A stretch of 64,000 bases of DNA from Streptomyces cinnamoneus (GTDB lineage: Bacteria; Actinomycetota; Actinomycetes; Streptomycetales; Streptomycetaceae), in contig NZ_PKFQ01000001.1 in assembly GCF_002939475.1 (NCBI RefSeq), positions 1,922,001 to 1,986,000 on the forward strand. Reading direction: 5' to 3'. The notes below the pieces were generated by a model. That model had not been told where the DNA came from. It saw nothing but the letters and a program-made list of their open reading frames with translations, and did not search any database. Each line of letters begins with the position of its first letter. Position 1 is the first letter of the stretch. Positions 31,176-40,625 of this stretch are shown here, in pieces. A program made the position numbers and the translations under genes.

Positions 31176-32227
31176 CCGCGCTCCCAGAAGGCAGGACCGA
31201 CGGGCTCGGCGAAGTCGCCCATGGCCTCGAGGTAGCCCTTGTCGTTGACCTTGATCCGCAGCTGCGGCAGGGCGTGGCCGGCCGGGCCGAAGATCACGCG
31301 ACCGCCGTCGGAGAGGTCGAAGGTGGACTGGTGGCACGGGCACAGCACGTGGTGCGTCTGCTGCTCGTAGAGGCTGATCGGGCAGCCGACGTGGGTGCAG
31401 ATCTTGGAGAACGCGACGATGCCGTCGGCCGACCAGTCGAGCTCGCGCTTGTCCTTGATGTTCTCCGGACGGAGCCGGACGATCATCAGGGCCGCCTTGG
31501 CGATCTCCTGCTGGAAGTCGTGGTCCTCCTCCGTCATGCCCTCGGGCATGGCGAAGGTGAGGGAGCCGACCTGGATGTCCTCGGGACGCAGCGGCTGCAT
31601 CGTGTTCTGGTTGATCAGCATCTTGCCCGCGGACCAGGCGGTCTTGCGGAGCTTGGTGCCGGGCAGCGGGCCGAGGTCGCGCAGCAGCACGACGCCGGAC
31701 AGCGGCACCAGGGCCAGCGCGCCGAACATCGTGTTGCGCAGCAGCTTGCGGCGGCCGAAGGTCGACTCCTCCGCGCCCTGCTTGAAGTCGGCCATGACCT
31801 TGGCCTTGACCTCGGGCTCGGCCTGGATCGGGTGCCGCTCGTCGGCGTGCTCGACGTCGGACATCAGGGTGCGCGCCCAGTGGACGGCGCCCGCGCCGAT
31901 GCAGAACAGCGCCACGCCGAGGGTCAGGCCCAGGGAGAAGTTCAGGGCGCTGATGTGGCCGATCGGGAACACGTAGATGCTCTTGTCGATCGGCAGGGTC
32001 ACGTAGGCGGCGATGAAGCCGATCGTGGCCAGCATCGAGAGCATGAACAGGAACGCGACCACGCGCTCGGAGCGCTTGGCGGCCTGCTCGTCGATGTCCT
32101 GGATGCGGGGCTCGTGCGGCGGCAGCCCCGGGTCGGCGAACGGGTCGCCGGCGGTGGCTACCACACCTTCGTGCGCGTCGCCCTGCTTGCTCGGCAGGGT
32201 CTCTTCTGGAATGTCTTGGCTACTCAT
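31172..32227 (-). CDS. qcrA: Rieske iron-sulfur subunit of the bcc complex
   Basis: A 351-residue Rieske protein. Three hydrophobic helices (near residues 58-78, 92-120 and 165-185) precede the cluster domain; the third is preceded by FGRRKLLRN, a Tat-like twin-arginine signal, as known for actinobacterial three-helix Rieske proteins. The [2Fe-2S] ligands are in CTHVGCPIS and CPCHQSTFD near residues 290-310. The ATG at 32225-32227 overlaps the qcrC stop by four bases. It carries electrons from menaquinol to the diheme cytochrome c QcrC. Confidence 0.97.
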   Translation of the reverse strand: MSSQDIPEETLPSKQGDAHEGVVATAGDPFADPGLPPHEPRIQDIDEQAAKRSERVVAFLFMLSMLATIGFIAAYVTLPIDKSIYVFPIGHISALNFSLGLTLGVALFCIGAGAVHWARTLMSDVEHADERHPIQAEPEVKAKVMADFKQGAEESTFGRRKLLRNTMFGALALVPLSGVVLLRDLGPLPGTKLRKTAWSAGKMLINQNTMQPLRPEDIQVGSLTFAMPEGMTEEDHDFQQEIAKAALMIVRLRPENIKDKRELDWSADGIVAFSKICTHVGCPISLYEQQTHHVLCPCHQSTFDLSDGGRVIFGPAGHALPQLRIKVNDKGYLEAMGDFAEPVGPAFWERG

Positions 32228-33033
32228 GACTTCTTGGCCTTGGCGGTGTGGGCGGCGACCCAGATGGCGACGGCGACCAACGCGCCCAGACCGAAGATCC
32301 ACGCGAACAGACCCTCACTGACCGGGCCGAGCCCGCCCAGTTCGAGGCCGCCCGGGCTCTTGGTCTTGCTGCTGTTGACCGTGTCGAGGTACGCGATGAT
32401 GTCCTTCTTGTTCTTCTCGGTCATCGTGGTGTCCGGGAAGGAAGGCATGTTCTGCGGGCCGGTCTGCATGGCCTCGTAGATGTGCTTCGGGTTGACGTCC
32501 TCGAGCGTCGGGGCGAACTTGCCGTTCGAGAGCGCGCCGCCCTTGCCGACGAAGTTGTGGCACTGGGCGCAGTTCGTACGGAACAGCTCCCCGCCCTTGG
32601 CGATGTCGGCACCCTCGGGGCTGTACTGGCTCTTGGCCGGGACCGAGGGGCCCGCGCCCAGGGAGGCGATGTACGCGGCGAGCTGGTCGATCTCGGCCTG
32701 GTTGTAGATCGCCTTCTTGCGGGGCGCCTGGGCGCCCTGCTGCTGGAGCGGCATGCGGCCGGTGGCGACCTGGAAGTCGACGGCGGCGGAACCCACGCCG
32801 ACCAGGCTCGGCCCGTCGGAGGTGCCCTGACCGCCGGTGCCGTGGCAGCTTGCGCAGCCCACGGAATACAGCTTCTTGCCCTCCTCGATGGCGAGGGACT
32901 GGGCGGTGTCATCGGCCTTGGCCGTGTCCGCCGGCGCGAACGCGGCGTACAGCCCCCCAGTTACCGCCAGCGCGAAGAGTAGGACGACGACCGCCGCCAG
33001 CGGATGGCGTCGTCGTGCGGAGAGCTTTTTCAC
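32224..33033 (-). CDS. qcrC: Diheme cytochrome c subunit of the bcc complex
   Basis: A 269-residue membrane-anchored cytochrome with two heme c sites, CASCHG near residue 57 and CAQCHNF near 155, with Met ligands probably in GRMPLQQ and NMPSFPD. An N-terminal helix (residues 13-35) and a C-terminal helix (GLFAWIFGLGALVAVAIWVA) anchor it. Diheme QcrC replaces a soluble cytochrome c and passes electrons straight to CtaC in the supercomplex. The GTG start is at 33031-33033. It lies 68 bases after ctaE and overlaps qcrA. Confidence 0.97.
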   Translation of the reverse strand: MKKLSARRRHPLAAVVVLLFALAVTGGLYAAFAPADTAKADDTAQSLAIEEGKKLYSVGCASCHGTGGQGTSDGPSLVGVGSAAVDFQVATGRMPLQQQGAQAPRKKAIYNQAEIDQLAAYIASLGAGPSVPAKSQYSPEGADIAKGGELFRTNCAQCHNFVGKGGALSNGKFAPTLEDVNPKHIYEAMQTGPQNMPSFPDTTMTEKNKKDIIAYLDTVNSSKTKSPGGLELGGLGPVSEGLFAWIFGLGALVAVAIWVAAHTAKAKKS

Positions 33034-33101
33034 GGATTACCCCGGTGTCAGGATCTTCTGCGTCGATGCTGGACTGATGGTCCGGTGCGGGACAGGACCG
33101 A

Positions 33102-33722
33102 TTACTTGATCAAGTAGATCGTGGCGAAGAGGCCGATCCAGACCACGTCGACGAAGTGCCAGTAGTAGGACACGACGATGGCCGCCGTCGCCTGGTGGTG
33201 GGTGAACCTCTTGGCCGCGTACGTCCTGCCCAGGACCAGCAGGAAGGCGATGAGACCGCCCGTCACGTGCAGGCCGTGGAAGCCGGTCGTCAGGTAGAAC
33301 ACCGAACCGTACGGGTCGGAGGAGAGCGAGAGGCCCTCCTCCTTGACCAGATCGGTGTATTCGAAGACCTGGCCGCCGATGAAGATGGCACCCATCACGA
33401 AGGTGACCACGAACCACATGCGCAGCTTCTTCACGTCGCCGCGCTCGGCGGCGAAGACGCCGAGCTGGCAGGTGAGGGAGGAGAGCACCAGGATCGTGGT
33501 GTTGGTGGCCGAGAACGGAAGGTTCAGCGCGGACGCCATTTCCTTCCAGTGGTCGGTACCCATCACCGATCGCAGGGTGAAGTACATCGCGAAGAGGGCC
33601 GCGAAGAACATCAGCTCGGAACTCAACCAGATGATGGTTCCGACGCTGGTGAGGTTCGGTCGATTGACCGACGGGTGTGCGTGCCCGGTATCAGTTGCTG
33701 TTGCTGTCGCCACGACCGACAT
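33102..33722 (-). CDS. ctaE: Cytochrome c oxidase subunit III
   Basis: A 206-residue subunit III of the aa3 oxidase with five membrane helices, typical features being [32 protein letters not shown] and [19 protein letters not shown]. It stabilises the oxygen-reducing subunit and its proton path. It lies at the head of the ctaE-qcrCAB operon, as is usual in actinobacteria, apart from ctaCDF. The start is the ATG at 33720-33722; the ribosome binding site is weak. Confidence 0.95.
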   Translation of the reverse strand: MSVVATATATDTGHAHPSVNRPNLTSVGTIIWLSSELMFFAALFAMYFTLRSVMGTDHWKEMASALNLPFSATNTTILVLSSLTCQLGVFAAERGDVKKLRMWFVVTFVMGAIFIGGQVFEYTDLVKEEGLSLSSDPYGSVFYLTTGFHGLHVTGGLIAFLLVLGRTYAAKRFTHHQATAAIVVSYYWHFVDVVWIGLFATIYLIK

Positions 33723-33995
33723 TATGTCGGTCGCTTATCTCGCGCTCACTCCGGGGGGTGCCGTTCGGTGTGTCAAGACGGTATGCGCTGCTCGTACGGC
33801 CCTGCCCTTGCTCCGGACGAGGGACCCCGAGGCGTCCCCCGAAGGGAGGAAGCGCTGGTTCCGGGACAGTTGGGGACCGGCCCGAACCCTCCTCGTGAGG
33901 GCCCTGTGGGGAGTAGCGTCGCCGGGGACACCTCCCGGCGGCGGCCGGGGGAGGTCCGACCCACAGCTGTGCTTGTCCACGAGTCTGGAGGAACG

Positions 33996-34403
33996 ATGCG
34001 GCCGACGGCTACGGTGCTGGTCTACAGCGACGACGCGAGCACCCGCGAGCAGGTGCGGCTGGCCGGCGGGCGGCGTCCCGCGGCCGACGTGCCGCCGGTG
34101 GAGTACCTGGAGTGCGCGACCCTGCCGGCGGTCCTGAGGACCTTGGAGGAGCACCGCGTGGACGTGTGCGTCCTGGACGGCGAGACGGCGCCTGCGGGCG
34201 GCATGGGGGTGTGCAGGCAGCTGAAGGACGAGGTGTTCCGCTGCCCGCCCGTGCTGCTGCTCATCGGCCGCCCCCAGGACGCCTGGCTGGCCACCTGGAG
34301 CCGCGCGGACGCGGCGGTGACCCACCCGCTGGACCCGGTGGCCTTCGCGGAGTCGCTGGCGGAGCTGCTGCGCCCGGGCGACCGGCAGCCCCAGCCCAGC
34401 TGA
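33996..34403 (+). CDS. Receiver-like (atypical CheY-type) protein
   Basis: A 135-residue single-domain protein with the layout of a response-regulator receiver: VLVYSDDAS at the N terminus (acidic pair), VDVCVLDGETAPAGG near residue 60 (possible phosphoacceptor D61) and HPLDPVAFAESLAELL at the end. The conserved Lys of active receivers is not present at its expected place before PLDP, so phosphorylation may be lost. There is no output domain. Start ATG at 33996, with GGAGG four bases upstream. It lies between the two oxidase operons; a link to respiration control is only suggested by position. Confidence 0.75.
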   Translation: MRPTATVLVYSDDASTREQVRLAGGRRPAADVPPVEYLECATLPAVLRTLEEHRVDVCVLDGETAPAGGMGVCRQLKDEVFRCPPVLLLIGRPQDAWLATWSRADAAVTHPLDPVAFAESLAELLRPGDRQPQPS

Positions 34404-34421
34404 GGGCCGGGGCGGGGCGGT

Positions 34422-35669
34422 CTAGACGCGGGGGCGCAGGCGGGCGGCGTCGGCGGGGCTGGTGCCCTCGCGCTTGCCGGCCATCAGGGCGCTGCCCTCG
34501 CGCCACTGCTTCCAGGGCATGTTCCAGTCGCCGAAGCCGTTGTCGAAGGGCGTCATGGTGGCGCCGGCGCTGCCGACGACCTTGACGACGTCGCCGACGC
34601 GGACGTTGTCGAAGAACCACTTGGCGTTCTCGGTGCTCATGCCGGTGCACCCGTGGCTGACGTTGTCCGCTCCCTGCGACCCGACGGACCAGGGGGCGGC
34701 GTGCACGTATTCACCGCTCCATGTCACCCGGGTGGCCCAGTAGACGGGCAGGTCGTAGGAGTCCGAACTGCCCTCGGCGATGCCGATGCTGGTTCCGCGC
34801 ATCCGTACGAAGGATTCCTGGCCCAGGACCACCTTGACCCCGTTGCGGGTGGCGTAGCCGGGCTTGCCGGTGGTCACCGGGATGGTCCGGACCGTCTTGC
34901 CGTTCTTCATCACGGTCATGTAGTGCGCGGCGGCGTCGGTGACGGCCTCGACACGGTCGCCGATGGTCAGCCGCACGGGCTTGGAGGGGCCTCCGTAGAG
35001 CCCGGGGGCCACCTTGATCCCGTCGAGCGTGGCGTGGGCCTCGATGACGGAGTTGGCCGGCCAGTAGTCCTGCGGGCGGTAGTGCAGGGTGCGGTTGTCC
35101 ACCCAGTGCCAGGCGCCCTGGACGGCGGGCTGGGCGTCCACCCGGAGGGTGCGCTCGATGACGGCGCGGGCGGCCGGGTCCTGGACGGGGATGCTCAGTT
35201 CGGCGGTGATGGGCTGGCCGACGCCGTATTTGCCGCTCTGCGGGCCGAAGGCGACCCGCAGCAGCCGGTCGGCCGGATTGGTGTCGAAGCCGATCGTGCG
35301 GCGGCCCTGGGCGCCCTCCTCGTCCTCGGTGCTCACCCGGACGGTGTAGTGCGCGCCGGCCGCCAGTGGGGCGGTGCTGTGCCAGCTGGAGCCGTCGGCG
35401 GCCAGTTCGCCCTTGACGTAGCGTCCTGCGGCGTCCGTGGCCGTGACGTCCGTGATGTGGTCGCCGCCGGTCGCGGTCACCTCCAGGGGCTTGCTCGGAT
35501 CCACCTTGTGGCCGGCCCGGGCGCCGGCGAGGCCGACCGACGCCGAGGCGTCGTAGGGCTTGTCGGCCAGCGGGTTCGACGAGCCGCCGCACGCGGACGC
35601 CCCCAGCGCCAAGGAGACCAGCAGCAGGGCGAGGACTTCCGCCGTGCGCCTGCGAGGTGAGTGACTCAT
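34422..35669 (-). CDS. L,D-transpeptidase lipoprotein (Ig-like plus YkuD)
   Basis: A 415-residue exported cell-wall enzyme that makes 3-3 crosslinks in peptidoglycan or attaches proteins to it. A lipoprotein signal ends at the lipobox GASAC (Cys near residue 27). Two bacterial Ig-like domains follow (residues about 50-245), then the YkuD catalytic domain with YMTVMKNGKTVRTIPVTTGK and the active-site motif SHGCTGMS near residue 355 (catalytic Cys, upstream His). The architecture equals the mycobacterial Ldt/LppS type. The start is the ATG at 35667-35669. It follows the ctaCDF terminator and is transcribed alone. Confidence 0.94.
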   Translation of the reverse strand: MSHSPRRRTAEVLALLLVSLALGASACGGSSNPLADKPYDASASVGLAGARAGHKVDPSKPLEVTATGGDHITDVTATDAAGRYVKGELAADGSSWHSTAPLAAGAHYTVRVSTEDEEGAQGRRTIGFDTNPADRLLRVAFGPQSGKYGVGQPITAELSIPVQDPAARAVIERTLRVDAQPAVQGAWHWVDNRTLHYRPQDYWPANSVIEAHATLDGIKVAPGLYGGPSKPVRLTIGDRVEAVTDAAAHYMTVMKNGKTVRTIPVTTGKPGYATRNGVKVVLGQESFVRMRGTSIGIAEGSSDSYDLPVYWATRVTWSGEYVHAAPWSVGSQGADNVSHGCTGMSTENAKWFFDNVRVGDVVKVVGSAGATMTPFDNGFGDWNMPWKQWREGSALMAGKREGTSPADAARLRPRV

Positions 35670-35733
35670 GGTCACACCGTAGGAAGAATCGGGTGATACG
35701 GCTTCTGGTGTGGTGCAAACGGGTGTAAACGCA

Positions 35734-35773
35734 CGCCGGGCCCCGCACACCCGAGGGTGTGCGGGGCCCGGCG
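35734..35773 (-). terminator. Terminator of the ctaCDF operon
   Basis: A perfect 19-bp stem (35734-35752 with 35755-35773) with a two-base centre lies 17 bases past the ctaF stop. On the minus strand a GTTTAC stretch follows within ten bases. The symmetry is shared by both strands. Confidence 0.9.
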
Positions 35774-35790
35774 GAAGCTGCCGCGAGGAC

Positions 35791-36189
35791 CTACTGGTTC
35801 TGGTTCTCGCCGCGGTAGAACTCGAACACCCAGCCGAAGAGGCCGACCAGGATGACCGGGGCCGAGAAGTACATGAGCCACCAGCCGAAGCAGATGCTCA
35901 TGAAGGCGAGGGCGCCGCCCACGGCCAGGGACAGCGGCTGCCAGCTGTGCGGGGCGAAGAAGCCCAGCTCACCGGCGTCGTCCGCGACGTCCGCGTTCTT
36001 GTCGTCCTGCGCCCCGACGTCCACCCGGCGCGCGGTGAACGCCAGGTAGTAGCCGACCATGATGGTCAGGCCGAAGGCCAGGAAGAGGGCGGTCGCACCG
36101 GCCGGCTCCTTCGCCCACACGCCATAGACGATCGCCATGGCGAGGATGAAGACGGAGAGCCAGATGAACATCCGGCCTTGGATCTTCAC
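35791..36189 (-). CDS. ctaF: Cytochrome c oxidase subunit IV (actinobacterial)
   Basis: A 132-residue small subunit with four membrane helices (residues 5-25, 33-55, 85-105, 108-125), matching the actinobacterial CtaF family. The charged loop [19 protein letters not shown] lies between helices 2 and 3. It is required for assembly or stability of the aa3 oxidase in actinobacteria. Its start overlaps the ctaD stop by four bases in a ctaC-ctaD-ctaF operon. Confidence 0.93.
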   Translation of the reverse strand: MKIQGRMFIWLSVFILAMAIVYGVWAKEPAGATALFLAFGLTIMVGYYLAFTARRVDVGAQDDKNADVADDAGELGFFAPHSWQPLSLAVGGALAFMSICFGWWLMYFSAPVILVGLFGWVFEFYRGENQNQ

Positions 36190-37916
36190 TTACCGGCCTC
36201 CTTGCCACCCGCGACCGCCTTGGCGGCCATCTCCGGGTTCTCTTCGAGCTCGAGCGCCGCGATCTCGGGGTGGTGCAGGTCGAACGCCGGGGATTCGCTG
36301 CGGATCCGCGGCAGGGTGAGGAAGTTGTGCCGCGGCGGCGGGCAGGAGGTCGCCCACTCCAGCGAACGGCCGTAACCCCACGGGTCGTCGACCTCGACCT
36401 TCTTGCCGTACTTGGCGGTCTTCCACACGTTGTAGAAGAACGGCAGGATCGACATGCCCAGCAGGAACGAGCTGATGGTCGAGATGGTGTTCAGCGTGGT
36501 GAAGCCGTCGGCGGCCAGGTAGTCCGCGTAACGACGGGGCATGCCCTCGGCACCCAGCCAGTGCTGCACCAGGAACGTGCCGTGGAAGCCCACGAACAGC
36601 GTCCAGAAGGTGATCTTGCCGAGCCGCTCGTCCAGCATCTTGCCCGTGAACTTCGGCCACCAGAAGTGGAAGCCGGCGAACATCGCGAAGACCACGGTGC
36701 CGAAGATGACGTAGTGGAAGTGCGCGACGACGAAGTACGAGTCGGAGACGTGGAAGTCCATCGGGGGCGAGGCCAGGATGACGCCGGTCAGACCACCGAA
36801 GGTGAAGGTGATCAGGAAGCCGACGGCCCAGAGCATCGGGTTCTCGAAGGACAGCGAGCCCTTCCACATGGTGCCGATCCAGTTGAAGAACTTCACACCG
36901 GTCGGGACCGCGATCAGGAAGGTCATGAACGAGAAGAACGGCAACAGCACGCCGCCCGTCACGTACATGTGGTGCGCCCACACCGTCACCGAGAGACCGG
37001 CGATGGCGATGGTGGCGGCGATGAGGCTGATGTAACCGAACATCGGCTTCCGGGAGAACACCGGAATGATCTCGGAGATGATGCCGAAGAACGGCAGCGC
37101 GATGATGTACACCTCGGGGTGACCGAAGAACCAGAAGAGGTGCTGCCACAGCAGCGGACCGCCGTTGGCCGGGTCGAACACGTGGGCGCCGAACTTGCGG
37201 TCCGCCTCCAGGGCGAACAGCGCGGCGGCCAGCACCGGGAAGGCCAGCAGGACCAGCACACCGGTCAGCAGGACGTTCCAGGTGAAGATCGGCATGCGGA
37301 ACATCGTCATGCCCGGGGCGCGCATGCAGATGATCGTGGTGATGAAGTTGACCGAACCGAGGATCGTGCCGAAGCCGGAGAAGGCCAGACCCATGATCCA
37401 CATGTCGGCGCCGACGCCCGAGGAGTGCACCGCGTCGGACAGCGGGGAGTAGGCGAACCAGCCGAAGTCGGCCGCACCCTGCGGGGTGAGGAAGCCGCCC
37501 ACCGCGATCAGCGAGCCGAAGAGGTAGAGCCAGTAGGCGAACATGTTCAGCCGCGGGAACGCCACGTCGGGCGCGCCGATCTGCAGCGGCATGATCCAGT
37601 TCGCGAAACCGGCGAACAGCGGCGTCGCGAACATCAGCAGCATGATCGTGCCGTGCATCGTGAACGCCTGGTTGAACTGCTCGTTCGACATGATCTGCGT
37701 GCCGGGACGGGCCAGCTCGGCGCGCATGAGGAGCGCCATCAGGCCGCCGATGCAGAAGAACGCGAACGACGTGACCAGGTACAGCGTGCCGATCGTCTTG
37801 TGGTCAGTGGTGGTGAGCCACTTGATCACCTGACTGCCGGGTTGCTTCTGGCGTACGGGCGGTGCTGCCGTGGCCGATGCGGCGGCGGCACCCTGGGGTT
37901 CGTTGAGGATGCTCAC
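36186..37916 (-). CDS. ctaD: Cytochrome c oxidase subunit I
   Basis: A 576-residue heme-copper oxidase catalytic subunit of the aa3 type. Recognisable are the heme a ligand in [15 protein letters not shown], the Cu_B/proton-channel helix [19 protein letters not shown] (His-Tyr crosslink region), [10 protein letters not shown] with the paired Cu_B histidines, and [23 protein letters not shown] with the heme a3 and heme a ligands. Twelve membrane helices are visible; the C-terminal end is longer than in proteobacteria. Four-base overlaps on both sides fix it inside ctaCDF. Confidence 0.98.
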   Translation of the reverse strand: MSILNEPQGAAAASATAAPPVRQKQPGSQVIKWLTTTDHKTIGTLYLVTSFAFFCIGGLMALLMRAELARPGTQIMSNEQFNQAFTMHGTIMLLMFATPLFAGFANWIMPLQIGAPDVAFPRLNMFAYWLYLFGSLIAVGGFLTPQGAADFGWFAYSPLSDAVHSSGVGADMWIMGLAFSGFGTILGSVNFITTIICMRAPGMTMFRMPIFTWNVLLTGVLVLLAFPVLAAALFALEADRKFGAHVFDPANGGPLLWQHLFWFFGHPEVYIIALPFFGIISEIIPVFSRKPMFGYISLIAATIAIAGLSVTVWAHHMYVTGGVLLPFFSFMTFLIAVPTGVKFFNWIGTMWKGSLSFENPMLWAVGFLITFTFGGLTGVILASPPMDFHVSDSYFVVAHFHYVIFGTVVFAMFAGFHFWWPKFTGKMLDERLGKITFWTLFVGFHGTFLVQHWLGAEGMPRRYADYLAADGFTTLNTISTISSFLLGMSILPFFYNVWKTAKYGKKVEVDDPWGYGRSLEWATSCPPPRHNFLTLPRIRSESPAFDLHHPEIAALELEENPEMAAKAVAGGKEAGK

Positions 37917-38884
37917 TTGTTCTTGGTCTCCGCGTTCTTCGCGTGATCCGTCTGCGCGATGCCCGCCGGCTGGTAACCGGTCTGGCCCTTTGCCGCCAGC
38001 TCCTTCAGGTGCGCCCGGTAACGCTCAGGAGAGACGACCTTGACGTTGAAGAGCATCCGGGAGTGGTCCTGGCCGCAGAGCTCGGCACACTTGCCCATGT
38101 AGGTGCCCTCCTTGCTCGGGGTCACCGTGAAGCTGTTGGTGTGCCCCGGGAAGACGTCCTGCTTCATCAGGAACGGCACCACCCAGAAGGAGTGGACGAC
38201 GTCCCGCGACGTGAGGATGAACTCCACCGTCTCGCCCTTGGGCAGCCACAGCGTGGGGCCGGGGTTTCCGTTCTGCGGGTTCCGGTCGCCGGGTACGCCC
38301 ACCTCGTAGACGCCCTCGGCGCCAGCCGGTGCCTTCTGCAGGAACCGGTCCGGGATCGCGTCGAGCTCCTTGTTCTGGCGGAGCGGCTGCGCCGGGGTGG
38401 CGGCGTTGCCGTCGACGTTCTCCATGTAGTTGAACGCCCAGCTCCACTGGAAGCCGACCACGTTCACGACGTGCTGCGGCTTGTCAGGGTTGGTCAGGAG
38501 CTTGTTCTCGTCACGCGCGGTGAAGTAGAAGAGCACCGACACGATGATGATCGGGACCACGGTGTAGAGCGCCTCAAGAGGCATGTTGTACCGGGTCTGG
38601 ACCGGTACCTCCACCTTGCTCCGGCTGCGCCGGTGGAACAGCACGCTCCAGATGATCAGGCCCCACACCAGAACGCCGACCACGAGGGCGGCGGCCCAGG
38701 AGCCCTGCCACAGGGAGAGGATCCGCGGCGCCTCTTCCGTGACGGGAGTGGGCATTCCGAGGCGGGGGAAGTCCTTCGATGTGCAACCGGTGGCGGTCGC
38801 AAGGACAGCGCCCGCGGCCAGCGCCTGCAGCAGCTTCCGCCGCACCGGGCGCCGCGACGAGCGGTCGGAGCCGTTGGGACTCAC
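37913..38884 (-). CDS. ctaC: Cytochrome c oxidase subunit II
   Basis: A 323-residue subunit II carrying the Cu_A centre that accepts electrons from QcrC. A lipoprotein-type signal ends at ATATGC (Cys near residue 34), followed by two membrane helices (residues about 60-85 and 105-125), the aromatic patch [12 protein letters not shown], and the Cu_A motif [12 protein letters not shown] near residue 268 with an upstream His in [10 protein letters not shown]. An insertion of about 50 residues between the aromatic patch and the Cu_A region ([16 protein letters not shown]) is typical of actinobacteria. GTG start at 38882-38884. Confidence 0.97.
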   Translation of the reverse strand: MSPNGSDRSSRRPVRRKLLQALAAGAVLATATGCTSKDFPRLGMPTPVTEEAPRILSLWQGSWAAALVVGVLVWGLIIWSVLFHRRSRSKVEVPVQTRYNMPLEALYTVVPIIIVSVLFYFTARDENKLLTNPDKPQHVVNVVGFQWSWAFNYMENVDGNAATPAQPLRQNKELDAIPDRFLQKAPAGAEGVYEVGVPGDRNPQNGNPGPTLWLPKGETVEFILTSRDVVHSFWVVPFLMKQDVFPGHTNSFTVTPSKEGTYMGKCAELCGQDHSRMLFNVKVVSPERYRAHLKELAAKGQTGYQPAGIAQTDHAKNAETKNK

Positions 38885-39198
38885 GTAGCGCCTTCCCGAG
38901 AGTCTCGCCCGTGCGGCCGGCTGCGGCCGTCTCGCTGGTCGGTCGCCGGCCCGCTGCGGGCAGGGGTTTGGATGTTTATGCGGACCAAACCCTACTGGAC
39001 GCTATTTAGGGCCGCGCGGGGAGGGTGCCCAACGCGCCGCGTCACTCCCCGAAGGGGTGGAATCTAGGGCTCCGGCGAGGATCTGGAGGACCGTCAGACG
39101 GCCGGCTCAGGCCGCTGGCCTGCGCACACTCCCGGTCCACCGACCGGCCGTCAGGCCGCGGCCCGCGCTGTTCGAAGGGGCGCGCTAGCGTTCGTCAC
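38885..39198. promoter_or_regulatory. Divergent promoter region of ctaC and the desulfurase gene
   Basis: A 314-base gap between divergent genes. It contains an inverted repeat GGGTTTGG (38964-38971) and CCAAACCC (38985-38992) with a 13-base spacer in an AT-richer patch, the best candidate for an operator of the ctaCDF promoter. On the right, the desulfurase start GTG at 39199 has no Shine-Dalgarno sequence, and a TAGCGT box lies seven bases upstream, as for a leaderless transcript. Confidence 0.5.
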
Positions 39199-40584
39199 GT
39201 GCCCTACTTCGACGCGGCCTCCGCCGCCCCCCTGCACCCGGTCGCCCGCCAGGCACTGCTCGCCGCCCTCGACGAGGGCTGGGCGGATCCCGCCCGGCTC
39301 TACCGCGAGGGCCGGCGCGCGCGGCTGCTGCTGGACGCCGCGCGGGAGGCCGCCGCGGAGGCCGTGGGGTGCCGGACCGACGAACTGGTCTTCACTCCAT
39401 CGGGGACCCGGGCGCTGCACGACGGCATCGCCGGCGCGCTCGCGGGGCGCCGCCGGGTGGGCCGCCATCTGGTGGTGTCGGCCGTCGAGCACTCCGCCGT
39501 GCTCCAGTCGGCCGCCGCGCTGGACGCGGCCGGCGGCAGCGTCACCGAGGTGACGGTCGACCGCACGGGCCGGGTGGCCCCGGACACCTACGCCGCAGCG
39601 CTTCGCCCGGACACCGCCCTGGCGGTCCTTCAGTCGGCCAACCACGAGGTGGGCACCGCGCAGCCGGTGGCCGAGGTGGCGCGGGAATGCCGGGCGGCGG
39701 GCGTCCCGCTGCTGGTGGACGCGGCGCAGACGCTGGCCTGGGAGCCCGCCCCGGAGGGCTGGTCGCTGCTCGCGGCCAGCGCCCACAAGTGGGGCGGCCC
39801 CTCGGGGGTGGGCCTGCTGGCGGTGCGCAAGGGCGTGCGCTTCGCGGCCCAGGGGCCGGCGGACGAACGGGAGTCGGGCCGGGCGCCGGGCTTCCCCAAC
39901 CTCCCCGCGATCGTCGCCGCCGCCGCGTCGCTGCGGGCGGTGCGGGCGGAGGCGGTGGCCGAGGAGGCCCGGCTGCGCGAGCTGGTGGCGCGCGTGCGGG
40001 CCGAGGTGCCCCGGCTGGTGCCGGACGTGGAGGTGGTGGGCGATCCGGTGCGCCGTCTGCCGCACCTGGTCACCTTCTCCTGTCTCTACGTGGACGGGGA
40101 GGTCCTGCTGCACGCCCTGGACCGCGCGGGCTTCTCGGTCTCGTCGGGCTCCTCGTGCACCTCCAGCACGCTGGAGCCGAGCCATGTGCTGCGGGCGATG
40201 GGGGTGCTGTCGGAGGGGAACGTGCGCGTCTCCCTGCCGATGGGGACCGCGGCGAAGGACGTGGAGGACTTCCTCGCCGTCCTGCCGGAGGTGGTGGCCT
40301 CGGTGCGGGAGCGGGCGGGGGCGCCCGCCGGAACCCCGGCGGCGGCCGGGGGTGAGGCGCGGGAGCTGGTCCTCGACTCGCTCGGCAAGCGGTGCCCGAT
40401 CCCGGTGATCGAGCTGGCGAAGGTCATCGGCGACGTGCCGGTGGGCGGGCTGGTGACCGTGCTGTCCGACGACGAGGCGGCGCGGCTGGACATCCCGGCG
40501 TGGTGCGACATGCGCGGCCAGGAGTACGTGGGCGAGCGGCCGGCCGAGCGCGGGGTCGCCTACACGGTGCGGCGCCGCTCGTAG
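39199..40584 (+). CDS. Cysteine desulfurase-TusA fusion protein
   Basis: A 461-residue two-domain protein. Residues 1 to about 375 are an IscS/NifS-type PLP cysteine desulfurase: YFDAASAAPLHP, ELVFTPSGTRALHDG, VSAVEHSAVLQS, VDAAQTLAW, the PLP-lysine in ASAHKWGGPSGVG and the mobile catalytic Cys in SSGSSCTSSTLEPSHVL. The last 75 residues are a TusA-like sulfur-carrier domain, LVLDSLGKRCPIPVIELAK, whose Cys-Pro-x-Pro accepts persulfide. Fusion would pass sulfur directly from donor to carrier, for tRNA thiolation or cofactor synthesis. The start is the GTG at 39199 with no ribosome binding site. Confidence 0.92.
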   Translation: MPYFDAASAAPLHPVARQALLAALDEGWADPARLYREGRRARLLLDAAREAAAEAVGCRTDELVFTPSGTRALHDGIAGALAGRRRVGRHLVVSAVEHSAVLQSAAALDAAGGSVTEVTVDRTGRVAPDTYAAALRPDTALAVLQSANHEVGTAQPVAEVARECRAAGVPLLVDAAQTLAWEPAPEGWSLLAASAHKWGGPSGVGLLAVRKGVRFAAQGPADERESGRAPGFPNLPAIVAAAASLRAVRAEAVAEEARLRELVARVRAEVPRLVPDVEVVGDPVRRLPHLVTFSCLYVDGEVLLHALDRAGFSVSSGSSCTSSTLEPSHVLRAMGVLSEGNVRVSLPMGTAAKDVEDFLAVLPEVVASVRERAGAPAGTPAAAGGEARELVLDSLGKRCPIPVIELAKVIGDVPVGGLVTVLSDDEAARLDIPAWCDMRGQEYVGERPAERGVAYTVRRRS

Positions 40585-40596
40585 GGGAAGGGGTGC

Positions 40597-40620
40597 GGGG
40601 GGCCTTGCGGACCCCCGCGG
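40597..40620. terminator. Convergent hairpin
   Basis: A 7-bp stem GCGGGGG (40597-40603) with CCCCCGC (40614-40620) lies between the converging desulfurase-TusA and adenosine kinase genes. Weak compared with other terminators here. Confidence 0.45.
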
Positions 40621-40625
40621 GGCCG

